Source: Acanthosoma haemorrhoidale
Lineage: Eukaryota; Arthropoda; Insecta; Hemiptera; Acanthosomatidae
DNA: 64,000 nucleotides
Assembly (NCBI GenBank): GCA_930367205.1
Contig: OV884015.1
Location: 79,871,341-79,935,340 of the forward strand
Reading direction: 5' to 3'
Shown here: one piece after another, positions 1 through 10,562 of the stretch
Position numbering within the stretch: position 1 is the first letter of the stretch
Layout: the number at the start of each line of letters is the position of its first letter
The notes under the pieces: model-generated
The model's database searches: none
The model's input: the letters and a program-made list of their open reading frames with translations, nothing else
Told to the model about the DNA's origin: nothing
Program-made: the position numbers and the translations under genes

Positions 1-414
1 TTTCACGAGTCATTAGACAGAAGAAATTTACTGGCTTAATTATCGACTTATTAATTATTTTTTATGATTAATAAAAGACACATTAAAATAACTTGAAATT
101 TTTTTTTTTATTGACCAATTTGTAATTGTTACCACAGGTTTAAAAGGCAATTTTGAACTACAGAGGTGGTTTAGAAAATAAAATGAAGTAGATCATAAGT
201 TATATTTATCATCTGAGCGACCTCACACTCCATATTAAAAAAAAATTCAATGAACTAGTAAAAATAACGTTCCAGATATTTAAATTATTAAAAAGTCATA
301 AATAAAATAGGCTAACGTTAAAAAATAAATAAACATTTATAACCTCAAACCGCTATAAAAATAAATGTTCCTAGATTGTGGCAATGGATTTGAAAAGCAT
401 ATAATTGCCTTCCT
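1..414. other. AT-rich non-coding DNA
   Basis: Very AT-rich sequence with poly-T and poly-A runs and frequent stops in all frames. I see no gene, RNA or bounded repeat here. Confidence 0.6.
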
Positions 415-720
415 AAGGTTTAGTGCCCTTACTTTCCCGTGAAAATTTCGCTCGGACTAGGCCGAAGGCATCAGACCGTGAGGAGTTCCGCCTTCACCAA
501 ATTGAAGGAGGAAAGCAGAAAACCGATAACTGTAGAAGCCCTGAGGAGTAAAAGTGACCTGGTTCTATCGCAGTCGCCCTCAGGTTTGTGGCTATTCGCC
601 AGCCATTTTGTCTGTTGTCCAAATGGACCACTGTTCCGGGTCACTGCGATTAGTGTTAACGTCAACAGTCACAAAACAAGGTGCACACTGCACTAAAACA
701 CAGCCTGTCCCATTATACCC
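415..720 (+). other. GC-richer segment with 85-codon open frame
   Basis: A GC-richer patch in AT-rich surroundings. The open frame runs from a GTG at 439 to a stop at 696 and has no ATG at that start. Its first half is basic and polar (LGLGRRHQTV near the start, KLKEESRKP in the middle). A donor-like CAG/GTTTGT lies near 585. I do not recognise the peptide. It could be an internal exon, a decayed transposon or chance; chance is most likely because no acceptor with a pyrimidine tract precedes it. Confidence 0.15.
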
Positions 721-926
721 CCCTACCCGGTCTTCATTAATTATTTATATAATTGACGCATAAATATATAGGAATATATTTTCAAGGCGTGAGTAAAGAG
801 GACCATATGGCACTCATTTTAACTGAGCAGTACCTACTCGAGCACCAGCGTGGCACCAATAATATTCTTAACAGATTACGTTTTTGCCTTAACAAATTGT
901 GAATACAAATATTCCGTCGTAAAATT

Positions 927-929
<3 letters not shown>

Positions 930-977
<48 letters not shown>
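930..977. repeat. (AT)n microsatellite
   Basis: Twenty-four uninterrupted AT dinucleotides. Tracts this long are usually length-polymorphic and can extrude cruciforms. Confidence 0.97.
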
Positions 978-979
<2 letters not shown>

Positions 980-2429
980 ACAAAATATCCTCATCGATGT
1001 GAGTGAGTATATAACCTTAATTAAAGAAACTTTAAAAACTCCTCCGTTGGATGTCTGGCGCCTTCGAAAGACACTCTGGCACGAAAACCGAGATCTTGCC
1101 AATCTTAGCGACGGTGGCACCGACTACCAAAATAGAGGATGAACAGCGCCGTCCTATTTAGTATGTATATAGAAATTAGATGCTAAGCATATCATTGTTT
1201 ATACATACATACGATTGATCATATTTAATGTCGGTTACGTGAAGCATTTTTAAATTGTTAGTTCCAAAAAAAACTTTGGGCAGGTTAAACAAAAAAAATT
1301 TAAATCTACTTATCAAAAGTACAAAGCCCTGAATTATTCGGATACTCATTGCACGTCATAGATTTTAAAATAATCATTTATGAACATAGCTTTATGTGGC
1401 TTACGCTTATGTAAATAGTACATCATTAAATTATTAATATTAATTACAGACAAAGCTGTGTCTTTCTCTCGCATAATAGTACTGTCATTGAAATAACACA
1501 CGCTATTAGCGCCCCGACTATTATTTAAAAGTGATCCCTAACAGCATAATAGCCTGGGAAAAAGAAAGTAGCATTTTAATTTGCGGAATACAGTTTAATG
1601 GGGGAAGAGGATTTATTACATCGAAGATTCTGTCAATTTTATCGTTTTCATTAGATGATCAGTCCCCCCCCCCCCATATGTTATAATTAACTGCTTGAAA
1701 CAGTTCGTAAAAGACATGACTTATAGTAATTTTATTCTTGAAAACATTTGCTCAATCCTGGTCATAGAAAAAGGCCACGGGGATCAAGTCATTTGTTGTC
1801 TCAAATTTACATAGTTACACTCTCGACATACTATTAACAATAGAAAAATACATGGTAGTCTAATAGGGACAAATGTATGAAATCAACAGTTCTACATTTT
1901 GATCTGCATAAAATGTTCCTGGATTGGATGGTAATGGACAATGGTTGTGAACTGGCTGTTACAAAAATAAATTGATGTTAAAAATAGCTCCCGGGCGTGA
2001 TACAGTGCACAAATCATTCATAAAAAGATGACTTGATATGAAAGGAACCCCAGAAGTCCATTTATAGAACTAATAGGTGACCATCATAAATTAAACTCCC
2101 CAATGCATATGTAAATAATGCTCACTCAGTTAACCCAGAAAGCAGTGGAGTACACTCCAAGAGAAAGCGGGGTCTTAAACTTTATAATACGTCGTAAATA
2201 ATCTTTTAGGCTTAGCACCCGATTTAAAGTAACTTTCACATCCTCAAACACTTACCAGAGCTTATATCACGCCCCATTAAAATCCCCGAAAATGTCTTAG
2301 GCAGGGAAACATAAATATCTATGAGTTTTCAGGAAACAAACATCCTTTCAACTAACCATGATGCTACTAGTTCAACCAGACTTGAACTATTTAATAACAG
2401 AAGTTATCTATTGTTTTTTGTTTTTTTTA
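978..2429. other. AT-rich non-coding stretch
   Basis: No gene recognised. It holds a 36-codon ATG frame at 1051-1161 (begins MSGAFERHSG) in a local GC-rich patch, with no family resemblance I can name, and a C12 homopolymer at 1664-1675. The rest is stop-dense, AT-rich DNA. Confidence 0.5.
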
Positions 2430-2444
2430 GGGGGGGGGGGGGGG
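2430..2444 (+). repeat. G15 homopolymer
   Basis: Fifteen consecutive G residues follow a T-rich tract. It is unusual in such AT-rich sequence and could form intermolecular G-quadruplexes or be an assembly-length artefact. Confidence 0.95.
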
Positions 2445-2567
2445 AGCAACTCAGAAGCCTACATAAACTTGTTTTTAGGGACTGAGGATCAGGACGACTA
2501 CCTAGTGGGTTATCGGATGAAGTATTTTCTTTGGCATTTCTTTAAGATTGCGTCAGTTGGTGTACTG

Positions 2568-2743
2568 TGCCCTGTCTCAAACAAAACATAGCAAGGTGCA
2601 TTCTACAAGGGGTCCTAGCATAATGCCCTGTCTCAAACAAAACATAGCAAGGTGCATTCTACAAGGGGTCCTAGCATAATGCCCTGTCTCAAACAAAACA
2701 TAGCAAGGTGCATTCTACAAGGGGTCCTAGCATAATCCCCTGT
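2568..2743. repeat. 56 bp minisatellite, 3.1 copies
   Basis: Three head-to-tail copies of a 56 bp unit begin at 2570, 2626 and 2682 (CCCTGTCTCA...), followed by the first bases of a fourth. Only the last base before the partial fourth copy differs, so the copies are essentially identical and the expansion looks recent. No coding potential. Confidence 0.95.
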
Positions 2744-4460
2744 TGAGATTTCATTTCGTTATAATTAAACTACAAGAACTTTATCCTCAACGAAGAGATT
2801 TGAAAATAGATTTATTTTCGTTAATTGTCACTTCGTTTTCCAGAGATGATGTTAACTTTCCGTCTTGATGATGTTCGTTTGTTATGATTAGATTGTAAGG
2901 AGATATGTTTAAAGATCTACCAGTTTTAAATCCGTGCATGAGCATGAGAAACATGAACGATTTTAAGTACATATGAGCAGACTCTGAATGGCCACGAAAC
3001 AAAACTTACGTTCTAGAGTCAGATGGTCAAAAAAGACGACGATGAAGATAAAGATTACGATGAAACTTGACAGATCATGTAGCACAGGTAGCAAAGCAGA
3101 ACGCGACTGGGAAAAACTGATCAATAAGGAAGGAAGGCTTGGAAAGATGAGTAGTTGGGCCGATGAAGAAAAAAACGATTAAAATAGCTAATAATTAATA
3201 TGTGAAAGTGAATCAGAGGGGTGATAAATTGTACGATGCGCCTGAGCCAATGGCGATAAACTTAACGGAATTAATTGATTATCGAGTTTTGTGCTATCAG
3301 GAATATCTTCACACTACTCCAACAAAGTGCTCATGCTAATAAGCATGAAGGTGATGTTTTATTATTTCAAATAATTACGCTTTTTCCAACTGTATATATT
3401 TAATAACCTTACACAATTTAAGCTAGTAACCATACTCCCAAAAAGTGTTAAAAATGTTAATTTCCTCAAATAACTACTATAAGCGTATAAATTATAATTC
3501 CCCTACGCATTTTTGTAATATACCCTGCTTGGGCGAAAACACACTAGCAATAGATCATGAACCAAACAGTCGTATATTAACAGTACATATATCTAGAATT
3601 ATTTCCTCAGGATCAAGCACTCCTTTGTAAGATATGCGAAGCTATATAAAAAACATTTATCCTAGGCTGTAGAGAAGACATTTGATATGCAAATGCTTCA
3701 ACTGAACAGTGGTAGTTGTGAATAGAGACTTTCTCCTGGAGAGAGGAGCATGAGCTATAGTGGGATTCAGCAACAAAAGTGTTTTGTAATATCTTAAAAT
3801 AAATTGTTTAAGTTTTGACACTTTGACGCATCTTTAACATCATACCGGTAACGAGCGATAACGTTCCTTATCCAGTAAAATAATTAAAAACATAGCTACT
3901 AAAAATAAAATAATAGTGCTCGTGTATATGCGGGACTCAAAGACCACTGTGACTGACATACCCTAAAAAAAATATTCCTTTTTATAACGAAAAGCATCAA
4001 AATGGTTGATACAGCACCCATCAGGAGTATTTCTATACTCAATATAGAAAACCTTCAGACCGAATGTGAATGAACGAGAGCGTGTAATGTAATTCCTAGT
4101 GTAATTTGAACTCCGTATTGTTTAAAGTGAAAACAGCAAACTTATGTCATTCAAAAGAAAACATCATGAGATAAGATGTAAACATAAAGATACTTTAAGA
4201 GCTTCGGCGGATGAGGAAATAACAGCAGATTGGTCTTATATTGAATACAATTTAATCTCCCTTAAATTATAAACACGCACAAAGAACGCAGAGATAAACC
4301 ATAAATGAAAAAAAGTCATGAGGGAGTAAGAAAACTAAAAATATTCAGAATTGGGCTATGCGAGCGCGTGCACGGTAAAAAAAACTGGCTACAACCAAAG
4401 CAGCCGTTCCATATGTTCGATTCACTCAGTGGATTGATTCCATTTCGATCCAATTAGATA
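2744..4460. other. AT-rich non-coding stretch with unassigned small ORF
   Basis: Nothing firmly recognised. A 64-codon ATG frame at 2988-3182 (+) is lysine-rich. A shifted frame over the same bases reads as an acidic run (KKDDDEDKDYDE near 3030), which recalls transposase N-termini but is far too short to assign. The remainder is stop-dense and AT-rich. Confidence 0.4.
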
Positions 4461-4510
4461 TAGGCAATTGCTGACCGAGTCGTTCGAGAACGTCGGCATA
4501 ACCTGTCTCT

Positions 4511-4544
4511 TATAAAAGGCTTCGCTAAGCTGCTACATCACTCT
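4511..4544 (+). promoter_or_regulatory. Candidate TATA-Inr core promoter
   Basis: TATAAAAGGC at 4511-4520 is a strong TATA box. The arthropod-type initiator TCACT lies at 4538-4542, with its A at 4540, 29 bases from the first T of the TATA box, which is the expected spacing. The preceding 60 bases are GC-richer (GTTCGAGAACGTCGG). No long ORF follows, so a transcript would begin with a non-coding exon. A possible donor (AGA/GTAAAT) is near 4596. The signal-peptide exon at 14893 is on the same strand 10 kb downstream. Chance occurrence in an AT-rich window cannot be excluded. Confidence 0.4.
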
Positions 4545-4559
4545 ACATCAACGATCGGC

Positions 4560-5362
4560 CAATAAATATAGCAAACGACCTGATATCTTCAGAGAGTAAA
4601 TATTTACTGAGTTAAATAGGAACATGGAAATGTTTCGTGTTACTTCGAACCGTGAAGAGTAAGAATTGCAATACGTATTCCAAAGCCGAGGCCTCACAAT
4701 ATATGGCAACAACCTTGCCTACATTATCGTTTAGGTATGTAAAACTAAAATAATCTTTGAGTAAAAGAGCCTGTCGAGATCGGCCTGAATAGATTGAAGA
4801 TAGTTGTTGGGTTTTCACCAAATTTATAAACGATTAACGTTTCCACATACTAAGTATATCTGCATCAGGTCCTAGTAACAAGAAACGAACGTAGGTGTTA
4901 AACATAACTTAGTAAAAAAGTATAGGTACAATAGAATACAAAACAAAGCGGGGTAGACATACAAGGGCAGTGTGGGAAGCTAATGAACCCATATTAATAT
5001 GCAAGAGACAGCTGTCGTTTTCCATAGTGGATTCACAGTATAAACTAATCTTCGAATATTTGCAATCAACAATTGATCACGCTAACTATATCTATGATAC
5101 TTCATTCATGCTGTCATCATACTGCCATTGAGAATTCACAACAAACGTTTTTCGGTTTTGTTTACGACAAAATAAATTGTTTTTCGGTCAGTGTTAAAGG
5201 AGGCAGGAGTATATTAGTATTTTTAAATAATAATAATACGGAAACAATCTCATTGTATTGTACATGGCTGAGATAAAGTAATGGATCGTATGTCTGTTCC
5301 GAACAAGATTTGAATCAAACAAAGGTATCATACACTGTTGTCTCCACAACCACTAAATTGAA
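4560..5362. other. Non-coding stretch
   Basis: No gene or bounded element seen. Small frames on both strands (for example 4612-4821 minus, 5073-5276 plus) lack any recognisable motif or ATG context. Confidence 0.5.
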
Positions 5363-5374
5363 TAATTCCTAGGA

Positions 5375-5607
5375 TATAGTTAAATTCCTTTATTGTGCTA
5401 AAAATACAATCTGCCTTTTATAAGGCAATAAGTAATTAAGATAAATGCTCTCATTCATACCATATTTACAGTTCATCATTCACTCGCTCATTCATACAAT
5501 ATTTACAGACAGCCCAGAGACCCCCCCAAATCCACCGCGAAGAGAAAGCGGAGTCTTGGGAAGTCCCCCACGCTCCTCCGTCAGCCGCGTCACCGGATAC
5601 TAGCCAG
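5375..5607 (-). mobile_element. Retroposon family R, copy 1 (12 bp TSD)
   Basis: This 233 bp insertion is flanked by the 12 bp direct repeat TAATTCCTAGGA at 5363-5374 and 5608-5619. Read on the minus strand it begins CTGGCTAGTATCCGG and ends with a short hairpin region followed by CACAATAAAGG, a polyadenylation-like signal. It aligns along almost its whole length with the copy at 32324-32568 and in part with the copies at 9267, 25822 and 62411. A minus-strand frame (WLVSGDAADG... to ...MNERVNDEL) stays open to a stop near its 3' end. Target duplication plus an AATAAA-type 3' end show insertion by target-primed reverse transcription. It is a SINE or the 5'-truncated tail of a LINE. Confidence 0.85.
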
Positions 5608-5619
5608 TAATTCCTAGGA

Positions 5620-8611
5620 AAAAATTGAATAACTATTGTGGAAGACACCCTAACAATGCCGTTTAAACTTGAGGAAGCGGAGCGAGTTCACCCCTTGACC
5701 TACTAGCAAATAACGTAAGGGGTTCGACAAAGGTGAGGAAAGTAAGTAACGAAATGGCATTTGCGGTCGCGGCACGGGAAATAGAACACAGGATGAAGAT
5801 AAACTACTGGTGCAGTTTTTCCAGTTTCTCCGGAACGCTCCAATTCATTTGTAACTTCAAACTAGGGAATATTTTTCGGCCAGTTAGTGACTTCATTGAC
5901 AATGTACAAGTCAATCCATGGCTCAGTTGTCTCACATTTTTTTTCTAGTTATTAAAAAAAAATTACTTTTTACCGACTAACACTTTTTCCACATCAATCA
6001 CGAATTAGGTTGTACAGTAAAATCCAAATAATTTGTAACGGAACCGAGGGTTTAAGATGAAATATCGATATTTTCGAAATAGAGGTATTATGAACTATTG
6101 GGGTTTGAAAAAAAGAAAATTTTTAATTAAGGGATTAGCAGTTTTTATTTAAATCCCATATGTTTACAATATAAAATACAAAACGACAAACAGAAATATG
6201 TGTAAACTTAGTTATTCTTCATAAAAGAAAATACCTGAAGTGGAAAAGAAATCAGTTATTTTTTTTTAACGGAGGGATTGTTGTCACGCTTGATCAATTG
6301 CATTGCCCTGGGTCACAATAGCAAAGAAAACATAGTCATTTACGTCATTTATGGTCATAAACTGACGCGAATTATTGATGTAAGCTTTCGCCTACTTGAA
6401 ACCATTCGGGAATTTATCCCCGTCATCCCTTTATTTTATAATGCCATTTTTTTCACAAATGGAGAGACACTTTGGCAGTGAAACAACACTGAACTGTGAA
6501 AATAAAGTATATCGAATAAACGGGACTGTCACCAGACAATGTCAATTACGAATTATAAGACGTTTAAGTGGTCTTAGGTACGAAAAACATTACGAATTAC
6601 CAAAGGGATTGAAATGCAGTGTTTTGTTTTTTACGAATAACCGCTATTTTTGCACGGGTCCAGCAGTTTGTTACGAATAAGCGGGATTACCGAATCACTA
6701 AAGTTGTACTGTATTTTCAAAAACAACTCGCCGCAATCTACATCAGTTTTATACAACTCATTAAAAACACTACTGCTAATTTTTGCCAAAAAATATTTTA
6801 TTTTTTTAAGCATCTAGGCCAACATAAATCGCCTCACTAACAAATAAAGACATTTTTATTAGTCAAAGTTTTGGACGGAAGGAAACACTAATACGGACCG
6901 TTTTTGGAGTGGATCTTTTGTATTATTGTTATTATTATTTTAGCGTTAACGTCTATATTGTGACTTTAAATAAGGGGTAACAATAGAACTTTAAATGCTG
7001 CCTTGCTTCAAGAAATTAAAAGAGAACACGGGGGAGTGGAGGGCGATGTTATGACCATTGCCCTAGTTCCTTGAAGTCAGATTTAGGTAATGCGGTAGTA
7101 AAAATAATATTTGGGAACTCTGTTAAGTACCAAAAATCATAATGTTGGCAAAATACCTCGAAGTTGCTCTGTCCATATTACCTGTGAACACTGTAAGGAC
7201 CACATGATAATTACAGAGTGGCAAGAAAAGCCCATATATATAAATATCCCTGAAGCATAAGGGTTTTTAAACCCCCTTATTATTTAGTTGATTGATTATT
7301 CAACGAGCTAACCTAGTTTTAATCCAATCGAACTGATTCATAGTAAGTGACGTAACATGTATATGAAAAATATGCATTCGAAACTTGCTAATGCCTATTT
7401 ACTGTGTACTTAAAATGTTCTATTGAAGACGCGGACTTAACAAATTAACAAAACCGCTACCTTATTACCATACAGTCTAATTAACAGAACTGAGATCTAC
7501 TTGAAAAGAAGGAACAATGGTAATTAGAAAAAAAAGTAACAAATTGATTAGCATGTGACTAACCGTTAAACCTGAACCCAAAAGGAGAACGGGATTATTT
7601 TCAACCAGGAACAAGGCAGTCGTATTTCGTTAGTGTCTTTTTATACCTGTTAGTCTCAATTTTAGTTATCTTTAACATGACTGAAGTCACAGCCGGAAGG
7701 CAAATTATGACTTCAAGCCCCCCCTCCGTTGCAAACGATACGTTAATGACGGTAACGCTAAAATAAATTCAAATAAACGTTTGAAAGACATCTACAGAAA
7801 TGGGGAATTACACGTCTGATACAATTTTAATGGGGTTATTTTATCATCGGTATTTACAATACTTTTTTTATGCCAACTTGTAGAGAATAAGAGGAGTTTA
7901 TAAACGAAATAGAATATTCATGGTTAACAAAATATTTGTTTTCGCTGTCATTAAGTGTTTAATGTGACACATAGACGAATTGTGCAATAATTGCAGATTT
8001 AAACTAAACATGTGAAGAGTATGAATAACACTTCTCTATTCAATTGAAAATTCTTTCTTTTTACCTATCTTTTATTGAAATTTATCAAAATGTTAATAAG
8101 TAATTCTAATAAATTGAATTTAACTAATTAAATGGACTAAACTATATTAACACTCATAGATATTAGTTAATCCAACTGAACAAATAAACCAAATTGTTTA
8201 TAATATCTTACGAAGAGATTATTAAAAACCGGTTTTTAATTTTATTTAAAGAAAAGATTTTTTATCGAATTGTACCATTACGACCACACATTTTGAGTTG
8301 GAAAAAGATGGAATTCCAATCCATGATGATAATTATTATTGCAATTGATCTATCTACAATCACAATTCAATATCTACAATACAATCAATCACTTAATTAA
8401 TACAATCACAATCACTTAATTACAATATTTAGGGTGGGCTTAAGCTTCTGACAGGCAGTGCAAGTGAAAGGGATATCACATTTTAAATATATCATTTTCT
8501 CTTACGCATTGATTTACTCGAGTTACACACACAATTCCACGACAGGAGACGTACTAACTGAGACGTATTGCAATGAACATTATTACATAATTCAGAAATA
8601 CATTTTCATGT
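5620..8611. other. AT-rich non-coding stretch
   Basis: No recognised gene across 3 kb. Overlapping frames at 6278-6840 are low-complexity, hydrophobic or lysine-rich and lack motifs. Near 7256-7287 an imperfect inverted repeat (ATAAGGG...CCTTAT) is visible. At 8345-8425 short direct repeats of CAATCACTTAATTA-type sequence occur. I see no bounded transposon. Confidence 0.45.
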
Positions 8612-9167
8612 ACCTTTTCGCCTCCAGAGCTTCCAGAACAACATCCTGCGAACGGTACTGTGGCATACCCCTTTTCGTGAAATGAAGGCTTCCGACATGC
8701 ACGAAAAGTTCAAGTTTCCCATCATCACCGAAGCCATCAGACGACGTCACATCAAGTTCTTCGACTCGATGAAGCACGGTCTAAACCCTCTCTTCCGAGA
8801 AATGACACCACCACCGCTACCGGCACGATGGCAACTCACAAGATCGAGTAAAGCAGAAGAAATTGTTGACATCACGGCGCTTGGCCCACCAACAACATGC
8901 CTCTAAGGGGCACCCTCACTGATATCAGACTAACTACGACTGCACTGCATGCCTAGAGAAGACTCTAGGCCCAGCCACCAGTGGACTCTCACCACTGTAC
9001 CGTAACAATCAACCTCCACCGAGGATTACCACACTCCTTACTCCTCTCACACCACCTTCAAGCAGGTCCTCCTAGTACAAGGATCCGATCACCCTAAATA
9101 TTTTATATTTCTCCCTCATCCTAAAATTCTAACTAGAGAACTTAGGGAAAAACAAAAAAAAAAAAAA
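8612..9167 (+). mobile_element. LINE family A, 5'-truncated 3' end with poly-A
   Basis: The frame starting about 8619 reads RLQSFQNNILRTV and continues through MKASDM at 8682 to a stop at 8904-8906. RRRHIKFFDS and NPLFREMTPPPLP are typical of the C-terminal tail of Jockey-type reverse-transcriptase polyproteins. It matches LINE B at 29529-29789, which has the same KFFDS and TMTPPPLP motifs. About 250 bp of 3'UTR follow, ending in poly-A at 9155-9167. The 3'UTR recurs inverted at 13753-14044. The element lacks endonuclease and catalytic RT domains and cannot move itself. I could not find a target-site duplication, so the 5' edge is approximate. Confidence 0.85.
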
Positions 9168-9266
9168 TTTAATATGCAAACCAACCATTACCGTGTTGAG
9201 TACCAGGGAAGGAGGTTATGTAACTTTGTAAAACGTTGGCTGAGAGGATAGGAAGGATGACGTATT

Positions 9267-9345
9267 CATTTTCAACAACTTTATTTTGATAAAATTACAA
9301 TCTGCCTTATTGAGCAATAAGTAATTGTGATAAATGATCTCATTC
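9267..9345 (-). mobile_element. Retroposon family R, copy 4 (13 bp TSD)
   Basis: This 79 bp, strongly 5'-truncated copy is flanked by the perfect 13 bp direct repeat AGGATGACGTATT at 9254-9266 and 9346-9358. It keeps only the 3' end: the TTATTG...CAATAA hairpin and an AAAATAAAG signal on the minus strand. Together with the 12 bp duplication at copy 1 it shows that family R inserts by retrotransposition and is commonly 5'-truncated. Confidence 0.85.
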
Positions 9346-9358
9346 AGGATGACGTATT

Positions 9359-10463
9359 AATAAAAAGGTTTATTTTGAGTCTGGAAGCGTACTTATAAAA
9401 ATATTAACGATAAAAGATTACTATAGTCAAGTAACTAAATAATAGTAAATCACAAACTCACTTTTAGCGGTGACATTGACAATATAGTAGCAAGTAAAGT
9501 AAACAACGTACGGAAATCTCGGTACGAAAAGGAGTTAACGTATATGCGGTGTGAACACCATATAAAGTGGAGTTATTTGAAATTTTGACAACATGAATCG
9601 TGATGAAAATATAGCTGCTTTTAATAGTTACAAGTGAATTAGAAGAACCGCATGTGGCATTTTAAAACTTTAATTTTAGACCAACAGCTACAAAAACCTC
9701 TGCATTGTCTAAACGGCCTAACAACTTTCGCATTTAATTCACAATCGAAGGGGCACTTAAGATAAACCTGCTTAAGATGCCTGCATTAAGTTAAAGCAAA
9801 TAAGGGCGCTAAGCCCAAATAAACATACAAACAACAGACCGGTAAAGAACCGCGAGCGGCAGGCCAGGCAAGAACGACAAGACAGATCCTATCGTGAGGA
9901 CAGGATATGCTCACGACTCCATGAAACACGACCCACCGTCTCTACAACACACTGCTCCACTCTACATAGTCACCTAAGCGCGCTCTTTCTTGCTATGTTT
10001 TCAAAGGAGGGAGCCACCTGAGTCACATACATCCTACAAGTGCGGCTTAGTAACGGTAAGCGCGGATCATTGGCGTTAAGTTTATCATTAAGTAGAACTC
10101 ATCAAAGCACCAGTGTACGCTATTATATATTACGTACGAAATATGACATACAAACAACACAAGTTCAACCATTTTGGGCCAAATTATGGACTGTCCATTT
10201 AGCAAGGGCATCACATAGTATCACAAATAAAGCAACGGACGACGATTAAACCATAAACGTGTCGCAAGAAGGTGACATGCAACATACAAAACACTTCATA
10301 ACCACACTAACGAACTTCATGAACTGCTAACATAAATCCATTTAATAATAAGTCCAACATCTCGCTTTTATCATCTCGATATCAACAAACACAATAACAA
10401 ATCAACAAACCATTTATAAACACACAAACCACTTCACAGCTACTAACAGATTATTAGTAGTCA
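9359..10463. other. Non-coding stretch, possible LINE tail
   Basis: Nothing definite. The segment 9760-9830 ends GGGCGCTAAGCCCAAATAAA, with a short hairpin and an AATAAA signal, and resembles a retroposon 3' end, but no copy elsewhere in the window supports that. A small hairpin (TATGCGGTGT/ACACCATA) is near 9542-9562. The 9840-10020 patch is GC-richer without a frame I recognise. Confidence 0.35.
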
Positions 10464-10465
10464 TA

Positions 10466-10560
10466 CGAGGGTGGTCTGAAAAGTTTCCGACCTAACAAAG
10501 CTTTTATTTATTTTATTATCATCTTCATGTTGAGGTCGGAAACTTTTCAGCCCACCTGTG
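10466..10560. mobile_element. Mariner-type MITE, TA-flanked
   Basis: A 95 bp element lies exactly between TA dinucleotides at 10464-10465 and 10561-10562. Its ends form an inverted repeat of about 28 bp: CGAGGGTGGTCTGAAAAG on the left and, reverse-complemented, CACAGGTGGGCTGAAAAG on the right, both continuing TTTCCGACCT. GAGGGTGGTYTGAAAAG is the style of mariner terminal repeats, and TA duplication is diagnostic of the Tc1/mariner superfamily. The internal sequence is under 45 bp and has no transposase, so it is a miniature, non-autonomous copy. Transcribed, it would fold into a hairpin. Confidence 0.88.
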
Positions 10561-10562
10561 TA

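Noticed and set aside
2988..3182. PiggyBac-like acidic N-terminus
   Set aside because: The acidic run DDDEDKDYDE is in a different frame from the ORF, stops after 14 codons, and no TTAA-flanked ends or transposase motifs follow.
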